This document shows positions 25,989-34,401 of a stretch of 56,023 nt of DNA, piece by piece. This DNA comes from JAGOTP01 sp964582475 (GTDB taxonomy: Bacteria > Patescibacteriota > Patescibacteriia > 2-12-FULL-60-25). The notes beneath the pieces are model-generated. The model did not search any database. It saw only the letters and a program-made list of their open reading frames with translations, and was not told the DNA's origin. The stretch is from the NCBI GenBank assembly GCA_964582475.1, contig CAZOQS010000006.1, positions 1-56,023 of the forward strand. The letters are read 5' to 3'. A program made the translations under genes and the position numbers. How positions within the stretch are numbered: position 1 is the first letter of the stretch; each line of letters opens with the position of its first letter.

Positions 25989-27794
25989 TCAGTTCCCGCG
26001 ACGCAACACCTTGATGAAGGTGTCTGGTGGAATCTCAACTCCACCTACACCCATCGACAACATGCGCTCCTTTCCTTTTTTCTGCTTCTGCAAGAGCTTC
26101 GATTTACGCGAGTAGTCGCCACCAGACATCTTCGCCAGCACATCCTTGCGGAATGGGTTGATGCGGTCAGAGGCTAAGATTTTGGCCCCAATCACCGCCT
26201 GCAACTTAATGGCGAACTGGGCGCGCGGGAGCTCTTCTTTCAGCGTTGCGATGATTTCTCGTCCACGTCGATCGGCTTCTGTGGAGTGCAAAAGCGTAGC
26301 GAGAGCTTCAACCGGCTCTTCCGCAACATGAATATCTAAACGTACGACATCCGACGGGCGAAAATTCGAGAAATCGTAGTTCATCGAGGCATAGCCCGCG
26401 GTTGCGCTCTTCAACTTATCGTAAAAATCAACAATGACCGAAGCGAGCGGCATCGCGTAATGCAAAATGGCTCGTTGCAGATCGAGGTATTCCGTATTCT
26501 TGTATTCACCACGACGATCCTGCACTAACGCCATCACGTTTCCGATGTATTCCTTTGGACACACAATATCAACGGTCGCCCAAGGCTCACGCGTCTCTTC
26601 AATGCGTGACACTTCTGGAAAATCGCCTGGCGATTTCACAAATAATTCTTCGCCATTGGTTAACTTCACTTCATACCCTACGGACGGCGTCGTAATGACG
26701 ATGTCCATGTCGAACTCACGAATCAATCGCTGCTGCAAAATCTCCAAATGCAGCATGCCAAGCAATCCACAGCGGAACCCAAAACCAAGCGCGCTGGAAT
26801 GTTCTGGATCGAAGGTCAGCGCCGCATCACTCAACTTGAGTTTCAAAATCGCATCGCGAAGCTTTTCATATTCAGACCCATCAGACGGAAAGACGCCGGC
26901 GTAGACCATCGGGCGGACTTCGCGGTACCCCGGAAGCTGTTCGACCGTTGCATCTCCCGTGAGGGAAACGGTGTCACCCACGCGCACGGCTTGAATATCC
27001 TTAAGACCTGTCACGAGATAGCCGATCTCCCCTGTTTCAAGCCGGCCTGACTTGGTGTGCTCTGGTTTTAAGTAGCCTACTTCAAGCGCTTCGCCATTCG
27101 TCGCGGTCGCCAAGAAACGAACCTTGCTGCGCTCTTGTAAGACACCGTCCATACACCGGATATACGCGATGACGCCTTGGTAGTCGTCATACTTTGAATC
27201 AAAAATGATCGCGCGCCCCTGAGCTGTCGGATCCCCTTTTGGAGGTGGGACATCACGTACGATCCGTTCCAAAATTTCAAGCACACCTTCCCCCGTCTTT
27301 CCCGAAGCGGACAAAATCTCTTCACGCTTGCAGCCGATGAGCTGCATGAGTTCGTTTCCACGGCGTTCAACGTCTGAGTTTGGGAGGTCGACCTTGTTCA
27401 GGACGGGAATAATCGTCAGGTTCTGATCAATCGCGAGATACAGGTTGGCAATCGTTTGCGCCTGTACGCCCTGGGTTGAGTCGACCAACAGAATCGCTCC
27501 TTCAACCGCCGCCAGCGAACGAGAGACTTCGTAGGTGAAGTCCACGTGCCCTGGGGTATCGATCAAGTTCAATTCGTATTCGATCCCGTCTTTTGCCGTG
27601 TACTTCATGCGCGCGGGCTGAAGTTTGATCGTAATCCCACGCTCGCGCTCCAACTCCATCGTATCGAGGAGCTGCTCCTTCATGCGGCGTTTTTCAACCG
27701 TGCCCGTTAATTCCAACAAACGATCGGCCAAGGTGGATTTCCCGTGGTCGATGTGCGCAATAATGCAGAAATTCCGGATACGAGTCTGGTCCAT
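25989..27794 (-). CDS. lepA: Elongation factor 4 (LepA)
   Basis: The product is 601 residues. EF4 is a ribosome-associated GTPase that acts in back-translocation or initiation. The G domain has AHIDHGKST, the DTPGH motif and NKVD. Domains II, III and V follow, and the LepA-specific C-terminal domain is recognisable by the KMSGGDYSRKSKLLQKQKKGK region, split here: KMSGGDYSRK then LLQKQKKGK. It lies 45 nt downstream of the kinase-like gene and is followed by the 32-residue membrane peptide. Confidence 0.97.
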   Translation of the reverse strand: MDQTRIRNFCIIAHIDHGKSTLADRLLELTGTVEKRRMKEQLLDTMELERERGITIKLQPARMKYTAKDGIEYELNLIDTPGHVDFTYEVSRSLAAVEGAILLVDSTQGVQAQTIANLYLAIDQNLTIIPVLNKVDLPNSDVERRGNELMQLIGCKREEILSASGKTGEGVLEILERIVRDVPPPKGDPTAQGRAIIFDSKYDDYQGVIAYIRCMDGVLQERSKVRFLATATNGEALEVGYLKPEHTKSGRLETGEIGYLVTGLKDIQAVRVGDTVSLTGDATVEQLPGYREVRPMVYAGVFPSDGSEYEKLRDAILKLKLSDAALTFDPEHSSALGFGFRCGLLGMLHLEILQQRLIREFDMDIVITTPSVGYEVKLTNGEELFVKSPGDFPEVSRIEETREPWATVDIVCPKEYIGNVMALVQDRRGEYKNTEYLDLQRAILHYAMPLASVIVDFYDKLKSATAGYASMNYDFSNFRPSDVVRLDIHVAEEPVEALATLLHSTEADRRGREIIATLKEELPRAQFAIKLQAVIGAKILASDRINPFRKDVLAKMSGGDYSRKSKLLQKQKKGKERMLSMGVGGVEIPPDTFIKVLRRGN

Positions 27795-27839
27795 GCGAAT
27801 GGGCTGATGGTGCCCGAAAAACCCAAGATGAGCAAGGTT

Positions 27840-29054
27840 TTAGAGTCCTTGGAAGGTTAAAGCTTGGGTGAACAGACGTCGCACCTTAGACGTACTCGCG
27901 TCCTCAATACCTTTGAGGGTCAATATGGATGGCACTCCAAATAGCTTGCTCCAGGCTTTTACCCCCAACACCAGATAATAGATATGCACGGATCGTCGAA
28001 CCACTTGCTTTTCTTCGGGCGTGAGGACTTTTAGCTCTTTTGCCCATTCGATCACCTGCTCGACGGTTGCAAGGCTCGTCATTTCTTCGGCTGGACGAAC
28101 TCGTGGAAAGAAGGGGTCAATGAACAAGAAATCCCACGGACCCTTCACCCCGCCTGGAAGCTTGCGCTGCATCAACTGAACATTATTCGATCCGATAATA
28201 TCGATGCCGGTTCGGGTCTCCTGCAAATACCGATCCATTCCTTGAATTGCCTGCCCTATTTGCGCATATTCTTCGGGTCGATGCTTCACCTCATTCCACA
28301 CCCCTACCATTTCAGGAAAAATAGGCCGCAACAGGTCCGCCGCCCCCTGCTCGGGCTGGTTGCGCATCAAACAATTATCAATCCTCTCCATGCGTGTACT
28401 CATGTCAGACACACGGCCATCGTAGTATTGCCTCCAGATAGGCTCAAAGCCAAAGTCGATGCGATCACTTCGCTTTTCTGGTGCGTCTACTAATCGCTGT
28501 TGGTTCACGAGCAGAGGAAAGGTGGCGGGCAGCGTTACCTTCGGTCGAACCTGCTCACTATGGATACGGCTTCGGATGCGCACCGCAGACCACAATTGTT
28601 CCTCCAAGGGAAAATGATAGACATCGATCTTCTGAGCGGGAATTGTCGCCTCCGGAAAATAGGTTCGAAGCTCTGCCCACTGGGCACGTTGCCGCGCACA
28701 CTCGGCCGCAAGCACTTCCTCAGCCGCTTTTACACCTTGGTCAAGATCTTGGTTTTTCGCATACACTTCTTCCAACACGCTGAGACCAAATAAATAATTG
28801 GCCTTAAATACGATCTTCCGCTGGTGCCCACGATCAATACAGGTAAATACGAGGTTCTCTGAACCATGCGCCGCTAAATGCAATTCCTCAATACCAGACT
28901 TACGTAAATAGTCCTCTACCAGTTTGATAAAAAATCGTTCTCGGTCTTCATAGCCATTCGATAACCGTTTCCGATCCTTTGCCAAAAAGGCGGGCGCCAG
29001 CGCCTCAGGGTCTTGTGTGTAAGGAAAGGGGAAATCTGTTTTTGGCTTGAACAT
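27840..29054 (-). CDS. Protein with kinase-like fold features, function unknown
   Basis: The product is 404 residues. The N-terminal part reads like a protein-kinase/APH N-lobe: a glycine-containing strand pair (HGSENLVFTCI), a strand with a lysine (KIVFKANY) and a helix with a conserved-looking Glu (AECARQRAQWAEL). The C-terminal part has GIDIIGSNNVQLM and DFLFIDPFFP, matching the spacing of a catalytic-loop Asn and a metal-binding Asp. The usual HxD is not obvious, so it may be a pseudokinase or small-molecule kinase. The ATG at 29054 is chosen because TACACT (29068-29073) is 13 nt before it. It is divergent from the next gene. Confidence 0.65.
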   Translation of the reverse strand: MFKPKTDFPFPYTQDPEALAPAFLAKDRKRLSNGYEDRERFFIKLVEDYLRKSGIEELHLAAHGSENLVFTCIDRGHQRKIVFKANYLFGLSVLEEVYAKNQDLDQGVKAAEEVLAAECARQRAQWAELRTYFPEATIPAQKIDVYHFPLEEQLWSAVRIRSRIHSEQVRPKVTLPATFPLLVNQQRLVDAPEKRSDRIDFGFEPIWRQYYDGRVSDMSTRMERIDNCLMRNQPEQGAADLLRPIFPEMVGVWNEVKHRPEEYAQIGQAIQGMDRYLQETRTGIDIIGSNNVQLMQRKLPGGVKGPWDFLFIDPFFPRVRPAEEMTSLATVEQVIEWAKELKVLTPEEKQVVRRSVHIYYLVLGVKAWSKLFGVPSILTLKGIEDASTSKVRRLFTQALTFQGL

Positions 29055-29111
29055 AGAGCGATGCCTCAGTGTAACGCATTCGGCCACCCATCTGGAATAC
29101 ACACCTCTCAT

Positions 29112-29141
29112 TTGTCAGATCATCTGCCGGATCTCTATACT
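29112..29141 (+). promoter_or_regulatory. Near-leaderless promoter of gene at 29150
   Basis: TTGTCA (29112-29117) and TATACT (29136-29141) are 18 nt apart; the ATG follows after 8 nt. Confidence 0.6.
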
Positions 29142-29149
29142 GCCACCAT

Positions 29150-29506
29150 ATGAATGAACGAAGCGGTCCCGACAGAAAAGCCTCTGCCTCCGAAGAAGGC
29201 CTTCCGCCGCACTGGGCGAAAACACGAACAGGACTTACAAAACTCCCCAACTTACTTGCAACGCTAAAACAAGTCGTTACAGGATCAAACAGAGACAATC
29301 TCACGCTCCTGAGCCTGGAAGAAGTTGCGGAAGCCATCGCGAAAGACTCTTACCTACTCAAGGACCTTCGAGATTTTTTAGGTCCGAATGGCGAAGGGTA
29401 CATGATGAACAAAGAAGCGGCAGGAATGTACAAACAACGCCTAGCCCCACTCGTGCTCGCACGCTCGGCGAAGAAAACTGCAGAGGAGAAGAAAGGAAAG
29501 AAGTAG
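29150..29506 (+). CDS. Small helical hypothetical protein
   Basis: The product is 118 residues. A Ser/Pro/charged N-terminus of about 40 residues precedes helices with a LLSLEEVAEAIAKDSYLL segment, and the tail is Lys/Glu-rich (AKKTAEEKKGKK). No membrane segment. It has its own promoter and a strong terminator (29523-29552), so it is a single-gene transcript. Family not recognised. Confidence 0.75.
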   Translation: MNERSGPDRKASASEEGLPPHWAKTRTGLTKLPNLLATLKQVVTGSNRDNLTLLSLEEVAEAIAKDSYLLKDLRDFLGPNGEGYMMNKEAAGMYKQRLAPLVLARSAKKTAEEKKGKK

Positions 29507-29522
29507 GCGCTTCACGCAATAC

Positions 29523-29552
29523 AAACACCCCGCTCACGTGAGCGGGGTGTTT
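29523..29552. terminator. Bidirectional terminator between convergent genes
   Basis: A perfect palindrome, AAACACCCCGCTCAC followed by GTGAGCGGGGTGTTT, serves the plus-strand gene ending at 29506 and the minus-strand gene ending at 29572. Confidence 0.88.
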
Positions 29553-29571
29553 TGGATAGATGTGTACATTT

Positions 29572-30345
29572 TTACACCTTCATGGCCGCCTTCAAGACTT
29601 CACGCGCAGCCTTTACGACGGTTTCATAGGCTTGTCTTGCCTGTGTTTCAGCCGCCTTACGTGTGGCACGCGCCGCTTCCATGGTCGTCTTGAATTGTTT
29701 TTCTGCAGATTGAACTGACGCTTTGTACGCCGTATTCGATGCCTTTACAGATGCTTGGAAGGCCTTATTCGCTTGTTCACGCTCTTCTTTTGTTCCCGTG
29801 CAGCGAAGCTTCCAGGTGTTAAAGGCGGATTCAACCGAGGCTTTACGCGTTGCAGTCGCTGCATCGATAGCCGTACGGCGAACATTCAGCGCATTCGTTT
29901 GAACGGAGCGGAACGTTTGGACTGCGCTATCGATCGCCGACTGACGGGTCTTGGTCGCCGCATCAACAGCCGCGCGATAGGCCACGAGGGCTGACTTCTG
30001 TGCGTCTGTGAGGTTCTTGCGTTGGAGTTTTAGATCTTGTTCTGCGCGTTGTTTTTCGCGACGTGCTTCTTGGAGCGCTCGATTCTTTGTATTTTTTGCA
30101 TTCTGTTCGGCATGGCTGTGCTCGATCCGCAACGCCCGTTCTTCTCGGTTATTTCCGAGACGTACCATTCGTTCCGAATAGCGGTTGTCCAGATTGAGCT
30201 TCACTTCTTCCGTACGATAACTGCAATGAATTGGATCAACAACTCGTTTCGAGGTCGTCGTAGACGACTCGGATGCAAACGAGGCCAGTGGAGCCCCCGC
30301 AAGCACCGACACAACGGCAAAGGATGAAATGAGCTTCTTTACCAT
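29572..30345 (-). CDS. Exported Ala/Lys-rich helical repeat protein
   Basis: The product is 257 residues with a signal peptide (residues 1-24, ending SFA). The mature part is almost entirely helical, rich in Ala, Lys, Arg and Thr, with recurring units of about 11 residues of the type AA-x-ATRKA (for example AAVDAATKTRQSA, RTAIDAATATRKA, AARATRKA). Two cysteines (CSYR and RCTG) could be joined by a disulfide. It resembles an extended periplasmic or surface rod. A TATAGT box (30409-30414) lies about 60 nt upstream. Function unknown. Confidence 0.82.
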   Translation of the reverse strand: MVKKLISSFAVVSVLAGAPLASFASESSTTTSKRVVDPIHCSYRTEEVKLNLDNRYSERMVRLGNNREERALRIEHSHAEQNAKNTKNRALQEARREKQRAEQDLKLQRKNLTDAQKSALVAYRAAVDAATKTRQSAIDSAVQTFRSVQTNALNVRRTAIDAATATRKASVESAFNTWKLRCTGTKEEREQANKAFQASVKASNTAYKASVQSAEKQFKTTMEAARATRKAAETQARQAYETVVKAAREVLKAAMKV

Positions 30346-30434
30346 ACAAATTTCAAAGAGTGATTGAATATAAGGTGAGAGAAAGAGGATCTTATCCCCT
30401 TCTCTCCTACTATACAGAGCTCGCGCCCCCTTTG

Positions 30435-32045
30435 TTACACCCGTACACGCAATTTAGACAGAAGCTTGTCCTTCAATTTCACGATGAGTTTCGATTCAGG
30501 CACATGAAGCCAGCTTGTCGTCAAAACGAAGACTGCACCTCCCGTAAGACCAGCGAGCGCCCCCTGACACAGCACCATCCATGTCCGTGACAACGGGGAG
30601 AACGCGACGCCTAAGGCGTAATTCACTCCATAGGTAACGAGTGCTTGAAGTCCCAAAGCAAAAAGCAGGCTCGCGCTAAATCGTCCAAACCCGTTCGACC
30701 ACACACGAATCGCTATTTTTTGGCGCAAAAGGAGAATGAGTAGCAGGATATTCACGAACGAGCCACCTACAATCGCCCAGGCAAGTCCATCCACCCCAAG
30801 CGAACGATAGGTCAACCACGCGATGAGGATCGTGGTCACTTCTGACACACACGCGATAAAAAACGGCATCCAAGCAGACTGGAGGGCGTAAAAGGCGCGT
30901 GTGAAAAGCTGACTCAGCGCCTGCGCAGGAAGAGCGAGGGTTAAGAGGGCGAAGACCTCTAACGTCATACGCGTATCATTCCAGTCGAAGCGACCGTCGC
31001 CCAGCACCACGCGGACGATCTGTGCCCGGAGCAAGATGAACACGACACACAGGGGAAGAATAAAATAGAGAATGCGTCGAAGGGCTTCCTGGAGCGTCTG
31101 CTCGAAAACCTCTGGTCGTTTCGCCCCGATCGCTTCGGCGAGCACAGGGAAGGCGGCTAACGCGAATGAAATTCCGATCAACCCTAACGGGAAGCTTTGC
31201 AAATTTCCTGCCAAGTTAAACACAGAGACCGAGCCTTCGCCGAGTGAGGAGGCGAAGAATAAAATAATCACCAAGTTCACCTGAGCGACGGCTAGCCCGG
31301 CCGTACGCGGAACCATCAACTTCACCATGCGACGGATAGGTTCCGGGGCAAAGGATGGAAATGATAACGGCAGACGTCCAATCGGCCGCACGGCGAGATA
31401 TTGCACGAGTCCATGCGCGAAGGCTCCAAGCACCACCCCCCAAGCTAAACCTGACAAACCCAACCAAGGCGTGAACACCACGATACCGAGAATAATACCG
31501 ACGTTATAAAAAATCGGTGCGAAGGCGAAGGCAAAAAAACGCTTGGTCGACTGCAGCACGCCGCCCATGATGGCCGAGATCCCCAAGAAAAGGGGGGACA
31601 AAAACATGATGCGCGTAAGCGTCGTCGTCAATTCCTGCTTCTCCGGACCAAAGCCTGGCGCGAGCCACGGAACAATCGCCGGAGCAGCCACCATTCCCCC
31701 GACACAAGCAACGATCAGCACCGCTCCGATCAATGACAGCGCCTGACCCGTAAATCGCAGGGCGGCCGCGAGATTCTGACGCTCGCGCAACTCCATGAAG
31801 AGCGGGATAAAACCCGCGCTCAATGCTCCGAGGATTAATAAATTATACAAAAAATCTGGTAAGCGGAAGGCGGCATAGTAGGCATCCAACTCGAGACCCG
31901 CGCCAAAGCTAGTCGCGAGCAAGCGATCACGCACGAGCCCCAGAAGACGCGATCCAAAGGAGGCTAACCCAATCAGCGCCGCGGCGGCGGCAACCCCTTC
32001 AGTCTCCCCATTCCAGAGGCGACGAATGCTCGAAGTAAAACGCAT
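30435..32045 (-). CDS. murJ: Lipid II flippase MurJ
   Basis: The product is 536 residues with about 14 TM helices of the MVF/MATE-like fold. MurJ moves lipid II across the membrane for peptidoglycan synthesis. Typical features are the N-terminal GLASFGSRLLGLVRD segment and an RAFYAL motif after the seventh helix. Its start is 2 nt after the Rieske stop, so the operon is GT2-Rieske-murJ. Confidence 0.94.
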   Translation of the reverse strand: MRFTSSIRRLWNGETEGVAAAAALIGLASFGSRLLGLVRDRLLATSFGAGLELDAYYAAFRLPDFLYNLLILGALSAGFIPLFMELRERQNLAAALRFTGQALSLIGAVLIVACVGGMVAAPAIVPWLAPGFGPEKQELTTTLTRIMFLSPLFLGISAIMGGVLQSTKRFFAFAFAPIFYNVGIILGIVVFTPWLGLSGLAWGVVLGAFAHGLVQYLAVRPIGRLPLSFPSFAPEPIRRMVKLMVPRTAGLAVAQVNLVIILFFASSLGEGSVSVFNLAGNLQSFPLGLIGISFALAAFPVLAEAIGAKRPEVFEQTLQEALRRILYFILPLCVVFILLRAQIVRVVLGDGRFDWNDTRMTLEVFALLTLALPAQALSQLFTRAFYALQSAWMPFFIACVSEVTTILIAWLTYRSLGVDGLAWAIVGGSFVNILLLILLLRQKIAIRVWSNGFGRFSASLLFALGLQALVTYGVNYALGVAFSPLSRTWMVLCQGALAGLTGGAVFVLTTSWLHVPESKLIVKLKDKLLSKLRVRV

Positions 32046-32047
32046 AG

Positions 32048-32392
32048 CTAGAAACCTAGATCATCATCCGAGGCACGAAAGGTGCAATAAAACGCCCCCG
32101 CCTCTTCGGTGAGCTCAATCGGCGCTAAGCGCGTTCCTTCTGGAGCTTCGCCTTCAATCGCGACGCCGGTACACGGGGAGAACTCCGCCTCATGCCAACG
32201 GCAACGAAAAACGGGTTGCCCCTTCTTGTCCTTTAACTCAACGGGTCCACCCATATGCGTGCAGCGGTTCATATAGGCTTTCAACACCCCTGCATCGTTA
32301 TACACGATGGCCGCATGCGGACCGAAGCGAAATGACTTCGTTCGTCCGACTTCCACTTCTCCCTGTTTAGCTACCAGAATTTTTCGTTCCAT
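32048..32392 (-). CDS. Rieske-type [2Fe-2S] ferredoxin-like protein
   Basis: The product is 114 residues, a single Rieske domain. The cluster ligands are present as CTH (Cys44, His46) and CRWH (Cys64, His67). There is no catalytic oxygenase domain and no membrane anchor, so it is a soluble electron carrier. Its position between a glycosyltransferase and MurJ suggests an envelope-lipid modification partner, but that is inference only. Confidence 0.92.
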   Translation of the reverse strand: MERKILVAKQGEVEVGRTKSFRFGPHAAIVYNDAGVLKAYMNRCTHMGGPVELKDKKGQPVFRCRWHEAEFSPCTGVAIEGEAPEGTRLAPIELTEEAGAFYCTFRASDDDLGF

Positions 32393-32403
32393 AGGACCTG
32401 GCG

Positions 32404-33162
32404 CTACACGCGATCTTTCTTCTTCAGGAATTTTTGCGTGCTTGTTCCTGCTTGTTTTTCAAAATTCCCAAACTCATAGGTAAACGGAATCGAACGGAAT
32501 GGTCCACGAACGAGAATGGAAGCTTCGCTCCACATAATCTTCGCAGCCGTACGCACCATCCCCTCTTTGCGGTAGCGACGAGGGGAAATCGCAATTTTGT
32601 GTCCACGAAGAATTCCCGCTGCATAGCCCGCCTTATCAGCCCGTCGCGCATAATCATGATCCTCAGCAAAAACGACCGTTTCATCAAACCCTTTTAACGC
32701 TTCATGCACCGAGCGTTTTACCAAAATACACGATCCTACCGCATGTGGCAGAACCGGCTGCATGACATACGTGTATTTGTTATAGGCTTCATGGAATGCG
32801 TGATCGAGCAACGTCCCATCCTGGACCGTGAGGGCGCAGGTGGCGACGTCTAACTCGCGAGCGGTGAACTCAAGAATCGAGTCCTGCAAGAAACAGGGAT
32901 GGCGAAAAATAACATCCGCGTCAAAGAAAAAAATGAGGTCTCCCGTTGCGACCGCCGCGCCTCGATTTCGACCCGGGCCCGGCATACCCCCATCCACGAC
33001 TTTTGCCCCGGCTTGAGTCGCGATCTCACGCGTACGATCGGTCGAGTGGGCGTCAGCAACGATAATCTCGAAGTCCTGGTACGTCTGTCCACGCAGCGAC
33101 GCGAGGAGTAGTGGGAGGTACGATTCTTCGTTTTTTGTAGGAATGACAATACTCACGCGCAT
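32404..33162 (-). CDS. Family 2 glycosyltransferase
   Basis: The product is 252 residues. The GT-A fold is shown by SIVIPTKNEE, the strand IIVADAHSTDRT and the metal-binding FFDADV (DxD-like). A later EDHDY gives the catalytic base region. A C-terminal amphipathic or short hydrophobic helix could attach it to the membrane. The acceptor is not predictable. It leads the operon with the Rieske protein and murJ; a TAGGCT box lies 7 nt before the ATG. Confidence 0.9.
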   Translation of the reverse strand: MRVSIVIPTKNEESYLPLLLASLRGQTYQDFEIIVADAHSTDRTREIATQAGAKVVDGGMPGPGRNRGAAVATGDLIFFFDADVIFRHPCFLQDSILEFTARELDVATCALTVQDGTLLDHAFHEAYNKYTYVMQPVLPHAVGSCILVKRSVHEALKGFDETVVFAEDHDYARRADKAGYAAGILRGHKIAISPRRYRKEGMVRTAAKIMWSEASILVRGPFRSIPFTYEFGNFEKQAGTSTQKFLKKKDRV

Positions 33163-33252
33163 GCCCCCTAGCCTAACAGAATCAGGGGGTTTTCGCTACG
33201 CAGAGGACAATCCTAAAGGCATATTTAGGCTAAAATAAGCACTTAGGGTTGG

Positions 33253-33277
33253 GGAGGTCGTGCAGGGCACGACCTCC
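33253..33277 (-). terminator. Terminator of GC-rich lipoprotein gene
   Basis: A perfect 11-bp stem, GGAGGTCGTGC (33253-33263) and GCACGACCTCC (33267-33277), with a 3-nt loop. The T tract on the minus strand is weak and delayed. Confidence 0.7.
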
Positions 33278-33319
33278 GTGAGCGAACGGCCAGTGGGGAC
33301 CGCGAATGAACGCGGAAAC

Positions 33320-33781
33320 CTAGAGCTGGCCGGGATCGCCCGGGTAGAGCATCACCGACGCGACACCGGAAGATTCGGTCGGCGGAACGTGGACGTGGAG
33401 CACCCAGTAGTTGTAGGCATGCCCCGCAACCAGCTCCCGAGTCATCGGCACCTCTCCCGCCTGGCCGGTCTGCGAGAAGAACCGTGCCCGAACGGGAACC
33501 ATCGGACCCGTCACCCGGACGCGGAACAGCCCGTAGGACCCGATGTTCGCCGAGGTGAAGATGTAGGGACGCGTGCAGAGATCGTTCCTGACACGCAGAA
33601 TTCCCGAGGGGAGAAACGTCTCGGATCCGCCCTCCGTCAGCTTGACCTCGACCTCCGGGTACCAACCAGAGGGCGGCACGGACAGACAGAACGAGATCGC
33701 CGGCCGACGAGTACGTGACGTCTCACGACCGCAGCCCAGCAGAAGAAGAACACTGAGACCCAAAACGAAATAGGCGCGCAT
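33320..33781 (-). CDS. GC-rich lipoprotein of unknown function
   Basis: The product is 153 residues. A lipoprotein signal peptide ends in a lipobox LLLG|C (Cys17), so Lgt would lipidate it. The mature domain is beta-rich with a VRVTGPMVPVRARFF strand pair, Cys pairs and a histidine/aromatic patch (YNYWVLHVHVPP). Family not recognised. The ATG at 33781 is chosen because it follows a GGGGGAG ribosome-binding site and begins the signal peptide; the longer frame starts upstream without either. GC-rich third positions contrast with its neighbours. Expression probably starts from the promoter at 33854-33882. Confidence 0.8.
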   Translation of the reverse strand: MRAYFVLGLSVLLLLGCGRETSRTRRPAISFCLSVPPSGWYPEVEVKLTEGGSETFLPSGILRVRNDLCTRPYIFTSANIGSYGLFRVRVTGPMVPVRARFFSQTGQAGEVPMTRELVAGHAYNYWVLHVHVPPTESSGVASVMLYPGDPGQL

Positions 33782-33828
33782 CGCTCCCCCGTCTCTCCAA
33801 TAGCACCGCAGGCGCCATCGAGAATATT

Positions 33829-33882
33829 GGCTCACGAAATTGTGAGCCGAAAGAGTATTCCACTCGACCTAGTCGCTGTCAA
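33829..33882 (-). promoter_or_regulatory. Promoter and inverted repeat of GC-rich lipoprotein gene
   Basis: On the minus strand TTGACA (33882-33877) and AATACT (33859-33854) are 17 nt apart. The start would fall near 33847, inside the inverted repeat GGCTCAC/GTGAGCC (33829-33835 and 33842-33848), which could be an operator or a 5' hairpin. The -35 lies 8 nt past the stop of the upstream methyltransferase gene. Confidence 0.7.
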
Positions 33883-33890
33883 ATAAAGTA

Positions 33891-34346
33891 TTATCCTTGC
33901 AGAATCTTCCAGGAAGCGATCGACGTTGCAATAGTCACATTCAAAGACTCTTTTATCCCCTGCTGCGGAATGTAAATCGAAGATACGCAGCACTCTAATA
34001 AAGAAGGTGGAATCCCTGTTGTCTCCGTCCCTAATAGCAAGGCCATCTCTTGAGGGGGTTTGAAATCGACAAGATTAATCGCCTCCGGTGTCAGCTCAAG
34101 AGCGTAGACTGGAATCCGTGACTCCGTTAGACGCGTAAAAACAGACTCAATGTCTGGAAAGGCTTCAAACGGGACGGATTTTTCTGCCCCAAGCGCTACT
34201 TTTGAAATCTTTGAATCTGGCGGAACGGGTGTGTAACCAGACAACCAGAGCTTCGTCACTCCTAACGAATCAGCGGTACGAAATAAGGACCCCACGTTTT
34301 CACGAGAGCGAATGTTATGGACGAGGAGATGAAGACGAACAGACAT
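33891..34346 (-). CDS. SpoU/TrmH-family RNA 2'-O-methyltransferase
   Basis: The product is 151 residues, the short TrmL-like size without an N-terminal substrate domain. Three SPOUT motifs are present: NIRSRENVGSLFRTAD, LLLGTETTGI and QGIKESLNVTIATSIASW, which form the trefoil-knot SAM site. The target is a tRNA or rRNA ribose and cannot be told from sequence. The ATG at 34346 is preferred over a GTG two codons earlier. It is divergent from the uracil methyltransferase at 34402. Confidence 0.92.
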   Translation of the reverse strand: MSVRLHLLVHNIRSRENVGSLFRTADSLGVTKLWLSGYTPVPPDSKISKVALGAEKSVPFEAFPDIESVFTRLTESRIPVYALELTPEAINLVDFKPPQEMALLLGTETTGIPPSLLECCVSSIYIPQQGIKESLNVTIATSIASWKILQG

Positions 34347-34401
34347 GGGCACAGACTCTCATATCTTCGACAATCGAGCCACTTTCCGCTAAGCTCCCGC
34401 C

